The notes below the pieces were generated by a model, which did no database searches, was not told the DNA's origin, and saw only the letters and a program-made list of their open reading frames with translations. From Massilioclostridium coli (GTDB lineage: Bacteria > Bacillota > Clostridia > Oscillospirales > Ruminococcaceae): a stretch of DNA of 64,000 nucleotides. Of this stretch, positions 15,923 to 25,082 are shown one piece after another; positions within the stretch are counted from its first letter, which is position 1; every line of letters begins with the position of its first letter. Made by a program: the position numbers and the translations under genes. Where the stretch lies: the NCBI RefSeq assembly GCF_900095865.1, contig NZ_FMIZ01000007.1:372001-436000 (forward strand). The letters are read 5' to 3'.

Positions 15923-15953
15923 ATTGAGTGGTTATAGAAGAAAGGATGTTGAT

Positions 15954-17306
15954 TTGGTGGATACAAAACAGGAATTTATGCGGACAAAGCCTGTTTTTCG
16001 AATGTTAGTTTCTATGGCAGTTCCGATGATGCTCTCCATGTTTATCCAATCATTGTATAATATTGTGGATAGTATTTATGTAGCAAAGCTAGGGACGGAT
16101 GCCTTAACAGCTGTTTCGCTGGCGTTTCCTTTACAAAATGCACTACTTTCTGTCTCAGTTGGTATTGGTGTGGGGATTAACTCAGCCATCGCGATAAATC
16201 TGGGAGCGAAAAAATATGAGAATGCCAATAAGGCCGCGACAATTGGAATGTTTTTAACACTAATCCATTGTGTCTTATTTGTTATTTTTGGCTTATTGAT
16301 TACCCATCCATTTTTAAGTATGTTTACAAAAGATGTCCAAACTATGCAATGGGCAAGCCAGTATACCTATATTGTATTATGTTGCTCCTTTGGGCAATTA
16401 CTGCAAATTGCGATGGAAAAGATTTTCCAGGCAATTGGGGATATGACAACTACCATGCTTTTAATGGGAAGTGGATGTATTATCAATATTATTTTAGATC
16501 CAATTTTTATTTTTGTGCTTAAAATGGAAGTAGCTGGTGCTGCAGTTGCTACTGTTATTGGGCAAATTTGCGCTTTCTTTTTATATATTATAGTTTATAA
16601 AAAGAAAAGAATTAGTGTGCAAATTCATAGAAAATATCTGTGTTTTGACAAAGCGATTATAAAACAGATTTATTTTGTAGGGATTCCTTCTTCGATTATG
16701 TTGGCATTGCCATCGGTTTTGGTGGGAATATTAAATGGGATTTTGGCGCAGTTTAACCAAGTATATGTTGCTGTATTGGGGATTTATTTTAAATTGCAAA
16801 CGTTTATTTATATGCCTGCTAGCGGTGTTGTACAGGGGATGCGTCCAATTGTTAGCTATAATTATGGCGCAGGAGAAATCCATCGTGTCAAGAAAACCGT
16901 CAATTACAGTTTGTTGATTGTTGCCGTTATTATGCTGATTGGAACAATAGGGGCATTGGCTTTTCCACAACAGATTTTAACTATTTTTAATTCCGATTCA
17001 AAACTAATCGAATATGGTGTGGTTGCGTTGCAAGTAATCAGCCTTGGATTTCTTGTTTCTTCTGTTGGGGTGGTATATTCTGGTACTTTTGAGGCTTTGG
17101 GAAAAGGAAAAGAGTCTCTTACTATTTCGTTATTACGTCAATTTGTAATTATTATTCCACTAGGATTTCTGTTATCCCAATGGATAGGGCCTTTAGGAAT
17201 CTGGATTTCTTTCCCAATATCGGAATGTATCGCTACAGTTGTAGCTTATATTTTATTAAGATGTACTTATCGGAAATACGAATCACAAAATAGCAGCTTA
17301 TCTTAA
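15954..17306 (+). CDS. MATE-family multidrug/cation exporter, MepA-like
   Basis: A 450-residue, 12-helix antiporter expected to pump toxic organic cations out of the cell in exchange for Na+ or H+. It starts MVDTKQEFMRTKPVFRMLVS and has the typical VPMMLSMFIQSLYNIVDSIYV first helices and the symmetrical second half beginning SSIMLALPSVLVG. I chose TTG 15954 because AAAGGA lies 7 bases before it; an upstream ATG at 15888 would start inside the attenuator hairpin. Regulation by transcription attenuation is indicated by the 5' leader. A perfect terminator follows. Confidence 0.9.
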   Translation: MVDTKQEFMRTKPVFRMLVSMAVPMMLSMFIQSLYNIVDSIYVAKLGTDALTAVSLAFPLQNALLSVSVGIGVGINSAIAINLGAKKYENANKAATIGMFLTLIHCVLFVIFGLLITHPFLSMFTKDVQTMQWASQYTYIVLCCSFGQLLQIAMEKIFQAIGDMTTTMLLMGSGCIINIILDPIFIFVLKMEVAGAAVATVIGQICAFFLYIIVYKKKRISVQIHRKYLCFDKAIIKQIYFVGIPSSIMLALPSVLVGILNGILAQFNQVYVAVLGIYFKLQTFIYMPASGVVQGMRPIVSYNYGAGEIHRVKKTVNYSLLIVAVIMLIGTIGALAFPQQILTIFNSDSKLIEYGVVALQVISLGFLVSSVGVVYSGTFEALGKGKESLTISLLRQFVIIIPLGFLLSQWIGPLGIWISFPISECIATVVAYILLRCTYRKYESQNSSLS

Positions 17307-17308
17307 TA

Positions 17309-17348
17309 AAAAACAGGTATCAGATTGATTTAACTGATACCTGTTTTT
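17309..17348. terminator. Perfect 15-bp terminator
   Basis: AAAAACAGGTATCAG (17309-17323) pairs with CTGATACCTGTTTTT (17334-17348). It lies between the MATE gene and the convergent spoIIID. Confidence 0.9.
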
Positions 17349-17417
17349 GTTTTTTCATTGATTTGACCTTTTTGTCAAAAAAATACAATATTAGAATTTT
17401 TATAGTAGGGTATTTTA

Positions 17418-17666
17418 TTAAACTCCCTTATATTTTTTACGGGTAGCTATGCCTCCTCGAATGTGCCGTTCCTGTTTATTGATTTCTAGGATTTTTTTCA
17501 CTTGCTTATATAGTTGTGGATTTACCTTTTTTAAATTTTCAGATACATCTTTATGTACGGTACTTTTACTGATTCCAAATACTTTTGCCGTTGTGCGTAC
17601 TGTTGCCCGATGTTCGGCGATATATCTTCCTAGCAGGACGCATCTGTCATCTGTATTGATGTTCAC
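17418..17666 (-). CDS. spoIIID: Sporulation transcription factor SpoIIID
   Basis: An 82-residue mother-cell DNA-binding protein with the helix-turn-helix TVRTTAKVFGISKSTVHKDV and the conserved basic tail RHIRGGIATRKKYKG, clearly SpoIIID. It modulates SigmaE-dependent genes and helps to switch on sigK. The start is GTG 17666 with AAAGGGTG upstream; the ATG that overlaps it is out of frame and hits a stop. It shows that the organism belongs to a spore-forming lineage, which makes the split cotJC at 4 kb meaningful. Confidence 0.97.
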   Translation of the reverse strand: MNINTDDRCVLLGRYIAEHRATVRTTAKVFGISKSTVHKDVSENLKKVNPQLYKQVKKILEINKQERHIRGGIATRKKYKGV

Positions 17667-17723
17667 ATGGTTTCACCCTTTCCTGTCAGTTTGCATTTAT
17701 TCATATTTATGTAAAAAGTTGTA

Positions 17724-17731
17724 ATAGTATG
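17724..17731 (-). promoter_or_regulatory. Candidate SigmaE -10 element of spoIIID
   Basis: CATACTAT on the minus strand about 60 bases before the GTG resembles the SigmaE -10 consensus (CATACA-T). The -35 part is not convincing. Confidence 0.35.
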
Positions 17732-17807
17732 CAAGGGAAGGGCTGCTTTTCAAAAAAGATAACAAAAAATATTAGCGTAATTTTGTGTAATATTTTTATG
17801 ATTTTAT

Positions 17808-17836
17808 TTGACAAATATTACATTAAATTATATAAT
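17808..17836 (+). promoter_or_regulatory. Consensus SigmaA promoter upstream of the DeoR gene
   Basis: TTGACA (17808-17813), 17-base spacer, TATAAT (17831-17836): a perfect consensus promoter. It leaves a leader of about 220 bases before the DeoR start. I see no riboswitch or ORF in that leader (17843-18060). Confidence 0.75.
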
Positions 17837-18060
17837 AAGGATATAAGTTTGGGACGAATTGGTACAAAATAGTGAATGTAACCAGTATAATTGACCGTTT
17901 TATCTAATTATGTAATGGCATATCAGGATAAAATAGGATAGTTGATTGAGAATGTCAATTTTACAACTATAAACCGTCTTGTATCATGAGTACTATTTTC
18001 TGCATAACAAATTGATCGTTTTAATGAAAAGAGAGGGAATAAATTTAAGGAGGAAGTTCA

Positions 18061-18837
18061 TTGGTCTTAACACAACGTTATCGTCAAATTTTAGATTATA
18101 TCCAAGAGAAAAAGGCGGTTACTGTACAACAGCTTTGCGAACTGCTATATGCTAGCCCTGCTACCATACGTCGAGATTTATCGACCCTAGAAAAATGCCA
18201 TTTAATCAGGAGAGTGCATGGGGGAGCTGTTTTATACGAAAGCGATAGCAACGAGCCAGCTGCTTCGATCCGGCAAAACAAAAATATATATGGAAAACGT
18301 AGAATTGGCGAGTTAGCTGCAACCTTAGTAAAGGATTGTAGTACTGTATTTTTAGATTGTAGCAGTACCGTTTATTATACTGCATCCAGTTTGTTACATA
18401 TTTGTGGATTAACTGTGATTACCAATGGTTTAAATTGTGCATTGTTGCTTTCCCAACAGACAAATTGGGATATCTTTTTTCCATCTGGAAAAATAGAAGT
18501 ACAATCTGGGAGTACAACAGGAAGCGATACTATAGATGATATTTTTCGATTTTATGCCAATATTGCGTTTATTTCCTGTACTGGCCTTACGTTAGATGGT
18601 GTTACTGAGGCGACTGTAGGGCAGTCTAGATATAAAGATGCAATGTTAGACCGAGCGGAAATCAAAGTTTTACTGTGTGACCATACCAAATTTGGAAACC
18701 GGTTTTTTAGTAAGACATGTGATATTAAAAAACTGGATTATATTATTACTGACCAAAAACCTCCGCAGAATTATATGGAGCAGTTTGAACAGGATGGCTG
18801 CCAGTTGATTTATCCCGATCCAGCAGATGATCATTAA
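18061..18837 (+). CDS. DeoR-family transcriptional regulator
   Basis: A 258-residue sugar-phosphate-responsive repressor. The N-terminal winged helix has TVQQLCELLYASPATIRRDL and HLIRRVHGGAV, and the C-terminal DeoR sensor domain has the DCSSTVYYTASSL and ITNGLNCALLL phosphate-binding region and CDHTKFGNRFF near the end. The start is TTG with AAGGAGGAAG upstream. Members usually sit beside the sugar genes they control; here it is monocistronic and neighbours the rhamnosidase locus, which might be a target, though nothing in the sequence proves it. Confidence 0.93.
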   Translation: MVLTQRYRQILDYIQEKKAVTVQQLCELLYASPATIRRDLSTLEKCHLIRRVHGGAVLYESDSNEPAASIRQNKNIYGKRRIGELAATLVKDCSTVFLDCSSTVYYTASSLLHICGLTVITNGLNCALLLSQQTNWDIFFPSGKIEVQSGSTTGSDTIDDIFRFYANIAFISCTGLTLDGVTEATVGQSRYKDAMLDRAEIKVLLCDHTKFGNRFFSKTCDIKKLDYIITDQKPPQNYMEQFEQDGCQLIYPDPADDH

Positions 18838-18840
18838 ATG

Positions 18841-18882
18841 AAAAAACTGCCTAATGTGAAATTTCACATTAGGCAGTTTTTT
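18841..18882 (+). terminator. Perfect 21-bp terminator after the DeoR gene
   Basis: The arms 18841-18861 and 18862-18882 are exact reverse complements around CTGCCTAATGTGAAA, with A6 and T6 ends. Confidence 0.9.
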
Positions 18883-18898
18883 ATTTTTGTATAAGAAA

Positions 18899-18941
18899 AC
18901 CCTGTTCCATAGGAATCGTTTTTATTCCTGTGAAACAGGGT
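18899..18941. repeat. Second stem-loop in the DeoR-AraC gap
   Basis: ACCCTGTT-CATAGGAAT pairs with ATTCCTGTG-AACAGGGT with single mismatches. There is no T tract. The rest of 18942-19182 is AT-rich with no recognisable site other than the AGGAGGAGAG before the next start. Confidence 0.45.
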
Positions 18942-19182
18942 ACTTTTGATTATCTTACTCCATAAGTGTACATAAATAAAAGAATTCTGGTTTTTTATCA
19001 TGTCGTTTTGCTATGTAGATAGAAAATAAGACCTATTTAAAATATGCGAAATAAGCTAAATAGGTGAACCACTAAATTTGTGAAATATATTATCAACAAA
19101 ACAACAAAATTTGGACAAACCAACCCTCCTACCATCCATTTACTTTCTATGATATGATAAGAAGGAAGGAGGAGAGTAAAAG

Positions 19183-20229
19183 GTGATACAGGATATTAAC
19201 AATTACTTACAGGCAGCACAAAAACAAATCCAGGAATATCAGAAGATAATGGCGGACAGAGGAATTGACAATCGCAAAAGAGCAGAAGAACAAAATAAAA
19301 AATATGGTTACAGCACCATACCAGATGAAGAATGGTTTGTGTTTGGAAGTCCAATTTTTATTATGATGCATGGATGTCCATGGGAAGAAAAGAAATACCA
19401 TAAAGAAAACGAGTATCCACATAACCACGATTTTTTTGAGATGAGCTATGTTTATCGTGGGGCATTTCATAATACAATAGAAGGATATACCATTAAGCAG
19501 CCAGAAAATACTCTTGTTTTGCTTTCCCCCCAGGCAAAACACTGCTGTGATACTGTGAACCATCAAGATATTGTCTTTAATTTTTTAATTAAGAGGGAAT
19601 TAATAGAAAATATTTTTTTGCAGATGTTTTCGGAATCTGAACCAGTCTGCCGGTTTTTTCTGGATTCCCTATATAATGTACGGCAGCAAAAGCCTTACCT
19701 CTTTTTTGAATGCGATAATGTTTTGATCTCCTTAATCCATAGTATGATTGAGGAATATTTTGGTCAACAGGAGTTTTATCAAAGTATTATTAAATCCAAA
19801 TTAACAGAATTATTCTCAAGACTTTCCAGAATGCATAAGCAGCAGAATAGAGAATTAGGTGAGACGGATTCTTACCAATTGATGGTGCAGATCGAAACAT
19901 ATTTGGAACAAAATTACAGTACAGCTACATTGTCTTCAATGGCGGAATTTTTTCATTATACCCCAAGCTATCTTTCCAAACTGATACAACAGCAATTCCA
20001 AAAAAAATTTTCTACCTTGTTACAGGAAATCCGCTTACAATACGCCTGCCGGTATCTTGGCTATTCTTCATTGCCAATTGACCAGGTAGTTGAACTTGTA
20101 GGCTATACAGATGTTAGCCATTTTTACCGTGTATTTAAACAAAAATATGGAGTTTCTCCTAACCAATATCGAAAACAGAACAATACCTTAAAAAAAGCCA
20201 AAAATAACATAAAAAATCCACTAAAATAA
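19183..20229 (+). CDS. AraC-family regulator (first of three paralogues)
   Basis: A 348-residue regulator with an N-terminal cupin-like sensing domain (HNHDFFEMSYVYRGAF, about residues 83-98, then PENTLVLLSPQAKH) and a C-terminal AraC domain of two helix-turn-helix motifs (ATLSSMAEFFHYTPSYLSKL and PIDQVVELVGYTDVSHFYRVF, ending SPNQYRKQN). The start is GTG with AGGAGGAGAG upstream. It lies 79 bases ahead of the GH106 gene on the same strand and is probably its local activator, sensing a sugar released from the substrate. Confidence 0.92.
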   Translation: MIQDINNYLQAAQKQIQEYQKIMADRGIDNRKRAEEQNKKYGYSTIPDEEWFVFGSPIFIMMHGCPWEEKKYHKENEYPHNHDFFEMSYVYRGAFHNTIEGYTIKQPENTLVLLSPQAKHCCDTVNHQDIVFNFLIKRELIENIFLQMFSESEPVCRFFLDSLYNVRQQKPYLFFECDNVLISLIHSMIEEYFGQQEFYQSIIKSKLTELFSRLSRMHKQQNRELGETDSYQLMVQIETYLEQNYSTATLSSMAEFFHYTPSYLSKLIQQQFQKKFSTLLQEIRLQYACRYLGYSSLPIDQVVELVGYTDVSHFYRVFKQKYGVSPNQYRKQNNTLKKAKNNIKNPLK

Positions 20230-20308
20230 ATTGGTTGTTTTTGCTAAAATAAATTATAGCAACAAAAAATAATTGCTACTATATTCTAAATTAAGGAGGA
20301 AAAAAAGA

Positions 20309-23300
20309 ATGAAACGCATACGTAAAATGTTGGCGGCTTTGTTGTCTGTTGCTATGGTAGCTACTTGTATTTCTACTACGATACCAGTATCGGCACAACA
20401 GTCCAATTTTGCCACTACATTTGCCAATCCATTAGAAGAAAATTCGATGTTAAAGGTAAGGTATTGGATTCCATCCGGTTATCCAGCGTCCTCTCCTGAA
20501 CTATTGCAGGAGATTGACCGTGAAATGAAGGAACTGTCCGATGCGGGGTATAGTACAGTAGAAGTAGCGAATGTGTATGAACACCTAACCGATAGCGAAT
20601 ACGAGACTTTGGAACAAGGGGATGGAACTGAAAGTTATCTGTTTGGGAGCTCCTATTGGAAAGAAACCTTGCGCCAGGTATTGAAATCTGCGAAAAAATA
20701 TGGGATGACAGTAGATGTTACCATGGGACCCCATTGGCCTGCCGCTTCGGATGAAGTTGGCTTGGAAAGCGACGCTGTGATGAAAGAAGCTGTTTACTCA
20801 GTAACTGAATTAAAAGCGGGGCAGGAATACACGGATTTGCAGAGGGATTATGTAGAAATCACACAGAGTAACGCTTCTGTTAATTTGTTGGGTGTATATG
20901 CTGCAAAATTTGAGAGTACCAAGGAATGCAGTAAAACATCTGGTTATGGCGATAATGTTACTACAACCACATGGACGCAATATGCGGTTGATGACAGCAC
21001 CTTAACCCGTTTGGAACCAGATGAAAATGGAAAATATCATTTTACCGCTCCAGATGATCATTACGTAGTGATGGAAGTCTATGAGCATTCCACCGGCGCA
21101 ACGATTAAATACAGCACTTATAACAATCCGGATACAGGATATACTGGCTATTGTTTGGATATGTATAATACCGCTGGTGTGGAAGAATTTATCCGATATT
21201 TTGAGGAACATGTTATGGATGATGAAATTACTCAGTTGCTAAAAGAAGTAGGTGGGAATTTCTTTGAAGACAATTTTAGCTATAGTGCAAAAAATATTTG
21301 GACTTCCAGTTTAGTGGATACTTTTAACCAAAATTGTGGCTATGATATGATGGATGTTCTACCATATACACTAGGGATTCCATCCAATGGGCATTCTTCC
21401 GAACGGAACAGCACTGGAATTGATTTGGAATCTACTGCTCCGTTTGTCATTGCCAATGACACGGAATACAAATACAACCGTATCCGTGCGGATATGATTG
21501 ATTCCTGGGCAAGCTGTTATTTAAACCAGCATATCGCAACCATCAAGGAATGGGCAGAACAAACCTTTGGTATGGGATTCCGTACCCAAACTTATGGCGG
21601 CAGTATTGATACAGGATTATGTGCTGCCAATGTTACTGTTCCAGAAGGGGAAACAATTGGATTTTCAGACCAGTTCGACGGATTTAGTATGTTGGCAGCC
21701 GGCAGGGATATGGGAGGAACCACCTCTATGCTGACTTCTGAATTTGGTGCAAGCTTTAGCGTAGGCGGAGCTTATGGATATGCTTGGGATGATATGATGA
21801 AAGCAGCGTATAAAGATTATTCCGCTGGCGTCAACTCATTGGTATTCCATGGTTATAGTTATATGTATTCTCCAGAGTCCCAATGGCCAGGTTTTAATGC
21901 TTTTGGAAATTCCTGTTCTGGTACTTGGAGTTCCCGTGATCCACAATGGACTCAGATTGATGAATTATCTGGAAATCTTCGTCGTACCCAATATGCGTTG
22001 CAGCAGGGAGTTCAAAAAACTGATGTAGCTGTATATGAAAGCTTAGGAAATGCTCAGGGCGGTGGACCTTTCTATGACGGTAGTTCTATTACAGCGCAAG
22101 GATATTCTTATCAACTATTTACTCCAGGATTGTTAACAATGGATTCTGCCAAAGTTACAAATGGCGTTTTAAATGAAAATGGACCAGCTTACAAGGCAAT
22201 GGTCATTGATAATGAAACCGCTATCTCGGTAGATGCCATGAAAAAATTGGTGGAATTTGCAGATAATGGCCTTGCGTTAGTATTTGCGAACCAGCTGCCA
22301 TGTATCTCTACTTCTTATACAGAGGATAATACAGAGATTACTGCATTGATGGACACTTTACTGGAAAAAGAAAATGTAATCCATGTGGACTCCACTGAAA
22401 AGGTAGGGAACGCCTTGGCTCAATTGGGGGTTGTTCCATCCGCAGACAAAGCGGAACAGGATACCTCTATTTTGCCAATCCATCGTTCTATGGAAGATGG
22501 GGAAATTTATTTCTTCTATAATACATCAGAAGAAGAACAGTCTGTAACCGTAACGATGCAAGGAGATGGAGCACCATTTGTCCTAGATACTTGGACAGGG
22601 GAAATTCTTCCACTTGCAAACTATATCACGGATGGTTCTACTGTTACAACTACAATTACATTAGCGGGCAATGATGCCATTTTGTTTGGGATTGGTTCTG
22701 CTTTTGGAACAGGATATGATGTCCATGCTGTAGATAGCAATACCGCTGTTACTTACCAGGACGGTGTTTTAGTTGCCCATATTGAGCAAAATGGAAGTTA
22801 TTCAGTACAAACAAATGATGGAAAATTGTATAGCGAAGAATGTACTGATGTTCCTGCATCCACTCCAATTCATGAATGGAATTTACAGGTAGAAAGTTGG
22901 ACATCAGGAGATCCAAATGATGCGGCAGTAACTGCAAAAGATATCATCTACCATGATCAGACAGAGGCAGTAGCTTGGAGTGAGATTCCAGAAGTAGGCA
23001 AAGATGTTTCTGGTATTGGGACCTATACTACAACCTTTACCATGAAGAATGTGGAGCGATATGGAGCAACCCTTTCCTTTGAAGCAATTGGGGAAACCTT
23101 TCAAGTATATTTAAATGGAGAGAAATTGCCTGCCGCAAACCAGGTAACCAAAGAAATTGATTTGGGTGGTTATTTAAAAGAAGGGGAAAATACTTTGACT
23201 GTAGTGGTAGCTTCTTCTTTACAGAACGCTGTTGGAACAAATGGCGATCCAAAAGAATATGGGATTATTGGTACAACTACAATTTCCCCGTATAAAGTAG

Positions 23301-23458
23301 TGGCAATTCAACCGGCAATTAGTCCAAATCCAGTTGATCCAACCAATCCGGTTAATCCTTCTATTCCACAAACAGGCGATACCAATGTATTGTTTGGTAT
23401 TGTATTTGCAGGGATTGCTGGAACAACTATCCTTACCGTTTTCAAAAAACGCAAATAA
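20309..23458 (+). CDS. Secreted wall-anchored GH106-type alpha-L-rhamnosidase
   Basis: A 1049-residue surface glycoside hydrolase. A signal peptide (MKRIRKMLAALLSVAMVAT to PVSAQQ) is followed by the GH106-type catalytic region beginning MLKVRYWIPSGYP and EIDREMKELSDAGYSTVEV. A galactose-binding-like beta-sandwich lies near the C-terminus (GIGTYTTTFTMKN, FQVYLNGEKLP, GEGENTLTVVVASS-like), then a Pro/Asn linker and a sorting signal IPQTGD, hydrophobic helix and KKRK tail. GH106 enzymes release L-rhamnose from plant polysaccharides or glycosides. ATG 20309 is chosen for AAGGAGG upstream. The family match rests on resemblance of the N-terminal catalytic motif; the exact linkage is unknown. Confidence 0.85.
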   Translation: MKRIRKMLAALLSVAMVATCISTTIPVSAQQSNFATTFANPLEENSMLKVRYWIPSGYPASSPELLQEIDREMKELSDAGYSTVEVANVYEHLTDSEYETLEQGDGTESYLFGSSYWKETLRQVLKSAKKYGMTVDVTMGPHWPAASDEVGLESDAVMKEAVYSVTELKAGQEYTDLQRDYVEITQSNASVNLLGVYAAKFESTKECSKTSGYGDNVTTTTWTQYAVDDSTLTRLEPDENGKYHFTAPDDHYVVMEVYEHSTGATIKYSTYNNPDTGYTGYCLDMYNTAGVEEFIRYFEEHVMDDEITQLLKEVGGNFFEDNFSYSAKNIWTSSLVDTFNQNCGYDMMDVLPYTLGIPSNGHSSERNSTGIDLESTAPFVIANDTEYKYNRIRADMIDSWASCYLNQHIATIKEWAEQTFGMGFRTQTYGGSIDTGLCAANVTVPEGETIGFSDQFDGFSMLAAGRDMGGTTSMLTSEFGASFSVGGAYGYAWDDMMKAAYKDYSAGVNSLVFHGYSYMYSPESQWPGFNAFGNSCSGTWSSRDPQWTQIDELSGNLRRTQYALQQGVQKTDVAVYESLGNAQGGGPFYDGSSITAQGYSYQLFTPGLLTMDSAKVTNGVLNENGPAYKAMVIDNETAISVDAMKKLVEFADNGLALVFANQLPCISTSYTEDNTEITALMDTLLEKENVIHVDSTEKVGNALAQLGVVPSADKAEQDTSILPIHRSMEDGEIYFFYNTSEEEQSVTVTMQGDGAPFVLDTWTGEILPLANYITDGSTVTTTITLAGNDAILFGIGSAFGTGYDVHAVDSNTAVTYQDGVLVAHIEQNGSYSVQTNDGKLYSEECTDVPASTPIHEWNLQVESWTSGDPNDAAVTAKDIIYHDQTEAVAWSEIPEVGKDVSGIGTYTTTFTMKNVERYGATLSFEAIGETFQVYLNGEKLPAANQVTKEIDLGGYLKEGENTLTVVVASSLQNAVGTNGDPKEYGIIGTTTISPYKVVAIQPAISPNPVDPTNPVNPSIPQTGDTNVLFGIVFAGIAGTTILTVFKKRK

Positions 23459-23473
23459 AAACATTTTCTAAAT

Positions 23474-23505
23474 AAAAATAAGGCTCAATTTTGAGCCTTA
23501 TTTTT
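23474..23505. terminator. Perfect 15-bp terminator
   Basis: AAAAATAAGGCTCAA (23474-23488) pairs with TTGAGCCTTATTTTT (23491-23505). It separates the first GH106 gene from the convergent AraC gene. Confidence 0.9.
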
Positions 23506-23686
23506 GTTGTACTTATTTTGATAAATAAGTTAGATGGGATATCCAAAAATTATGATTACTTAAAACTTAAAAACCATGAAAATATCGCAAGAATACGTAG
23601 ATTGGTATGTCATATTTGCTAGTATGAAAATAATTTTGAGTTGAGCAATCGCTTTTGTGGCACTTAAATTACCCCAATTTCCGCTT

Positions 23687-24727
23687 TTATAGGTACGTAT
23701 CGGAAAAAATTTTACGGTATTGGCTTGGGGTCTTACCCGCCAGTTTTTTAAATTCTTTTTCAAAGGAACTTCTTTGATGATATCCCAGCAGATGGGCAAT
23801 TTGATCAATAGGGAGCTCGGAGTTTTTTAATAAATAGCGTGCTTTATCCATTTTATATTGATTCACATATTCTGAAAAAGTCATGTTTGTGTAGTTGGAA
23901 ATGCAGCGGGAAAGATATGCTGTGGAATAATGAAAATGCTCAGAGAGAGATTTTAATGTGACAGTTGAAAAATGGTCACTGATATAAGAAATAATCTCCA
24001 CAATATTCAGTTTTACATCATTTTTAATTAAGTGGTGAGTTTCGTAATACAGCCTAGATAGTTCGATTAACAGCGATGAAAAAGAGAGCTTCATCGCGCT
24101 CTGACTATACCTTGATTTTTGGTAATACTCCCGTATGATATTAAAGATATAAAACTCAGCCATGTCGCCAGGATGGATATTGAACTTCATATAACGTGGC
24201 TGATCCTGGTTACTGTAAATAGAGTTCAAGAAAAACTCTAAAAATAGGTCGTTTTGCTGGATGATATTTAGCATAGTGGCGATAAAGGTGGATTTACGGA
24301 CAATGATATTAACTAGCAGGCTTCCATCATTGGGGACAACAATTGCGTGGCGACACTGGGTATTAAAAATCCATGTGGAACCTTTTTCCAATACATATTC
24401 TTTTTCGTTAAAGTAGCAATAGCATGTTCCTTCATAAATATAAAAAAGCTCAAAAAATTCGTGGCGATGGAAATAGGTCTGTTCAAACTTTTTTTGTTCT
24501 TCCAAGTCAGTTACAGGATAGCCTATATAAGGAAAATCAGGGTACACCATAATGTCTTCTTCTGGTTGGAATACAAATTCTTCGGAATAAATATTTTTGT
24601 GTTCCAAATAAAGTTCGGGTGTTTTTTTTAGTTCTTCTTCTTGTTTTCTCCACCGCAGGATATGAGTAGGGTTTTGCTTCATAGCAGCAATTAGCTGTTC
24701 TACTTCCTGTTTTAAGCAATCGTACAT
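23687..24727 (-). CDS. AraC-family regulator (second paralogue)
   Basis: A 346-residue protein with the same layout as the regulator at 19183: cupin-like domain with FHRHEFFELFYIYEGTCY, a middle region ending in IIREYYQKS, and the AraC domain with TLKSLSEHFHYSTAYLSRC and PIDQIAHLLGYHQRSSFEKEF, ending TPSQYRK. It is divergent from the GH78 gene across 355 bases and is most simply read as that gene's regulator. The ORF start at 24727 has only a weak site (GAAAAGGAAACC upstream), so the exact start is less certain. Confidence 0.92.
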   Translation of the reverse strand: MYDCLKQEVEQLIAAMKQNPTHILRWRKQEEELKKTPELYLEHKNIYSEEFVFQPEEDIMVYPDFPYIGYPVTDLEEQKKFEQTYFHRHEFFELFYIYEGTCYCYFNEKEYVLEKGSTWIFNTQCRHAIVVPNDGSLLVNIIVRKSTFIATMLNIIQQNDLFLEFFLNSIYSNQDQPRYMKFNIHPGDMAEFYIFNIIREYYQKSRYSQSAMKLSFSSLLIELSRLYYETHHLIKNDVKLNIVEIISYISDHFSTVTLKSLSEHFHYSTAYLSRCISNYTNMTFSEYVNQYKMDKARYLLKNSELPIDQIAHLLGYHQRSSFEKEFKKLAGKTPSQYRKIFSDTYL

Positions 24728-24912
24728 TTTTACATGGTTTCCTTTTCTTCTGTTTTAATAAATTGCTATGTTTTGTATTGATTAGAACATAAAAATAGAA
24801 AAAATACGACATAGCTATTTGTTTATTACTATGATATACTAAAAAATATAAGATTTCAATAAGAAATTATGTAGAATTATACTTTATCTTTCATATCAAA
24901 TTTAGTAAAAAA

Positions 24913-24954
24913 TTCTATAGAAAATAAGGCTTTTTCTCCTGTTTTTCTATAGAA
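24913..24954. promoter_or_regulatory. Pair of TTCTATAGAA palindromes in the AraC-GH78 gap
   Basis: The self-complementary decamer TTCTATAGAA occurs at 24913-24922 and 24945-24954, 32 bp apart, about three helical turns. That spacing fits two dimers of a regulator bound on one face, for example the divergent AraC protein. The gap 24728-25082 contains no other clear signal. Confidence 0.45.
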
Positions 24955-25082
24955 CGATAAAGCATACTATTTGTATATATTTTTTATGCTGATAAAGGGC
25001 GTATTTGGAGGGTAACAATAGGGGATTTAAGATCAATTAAAAAACCTAAGGTTATAAATATTTAAAAATGGAGGAGAGGCAA

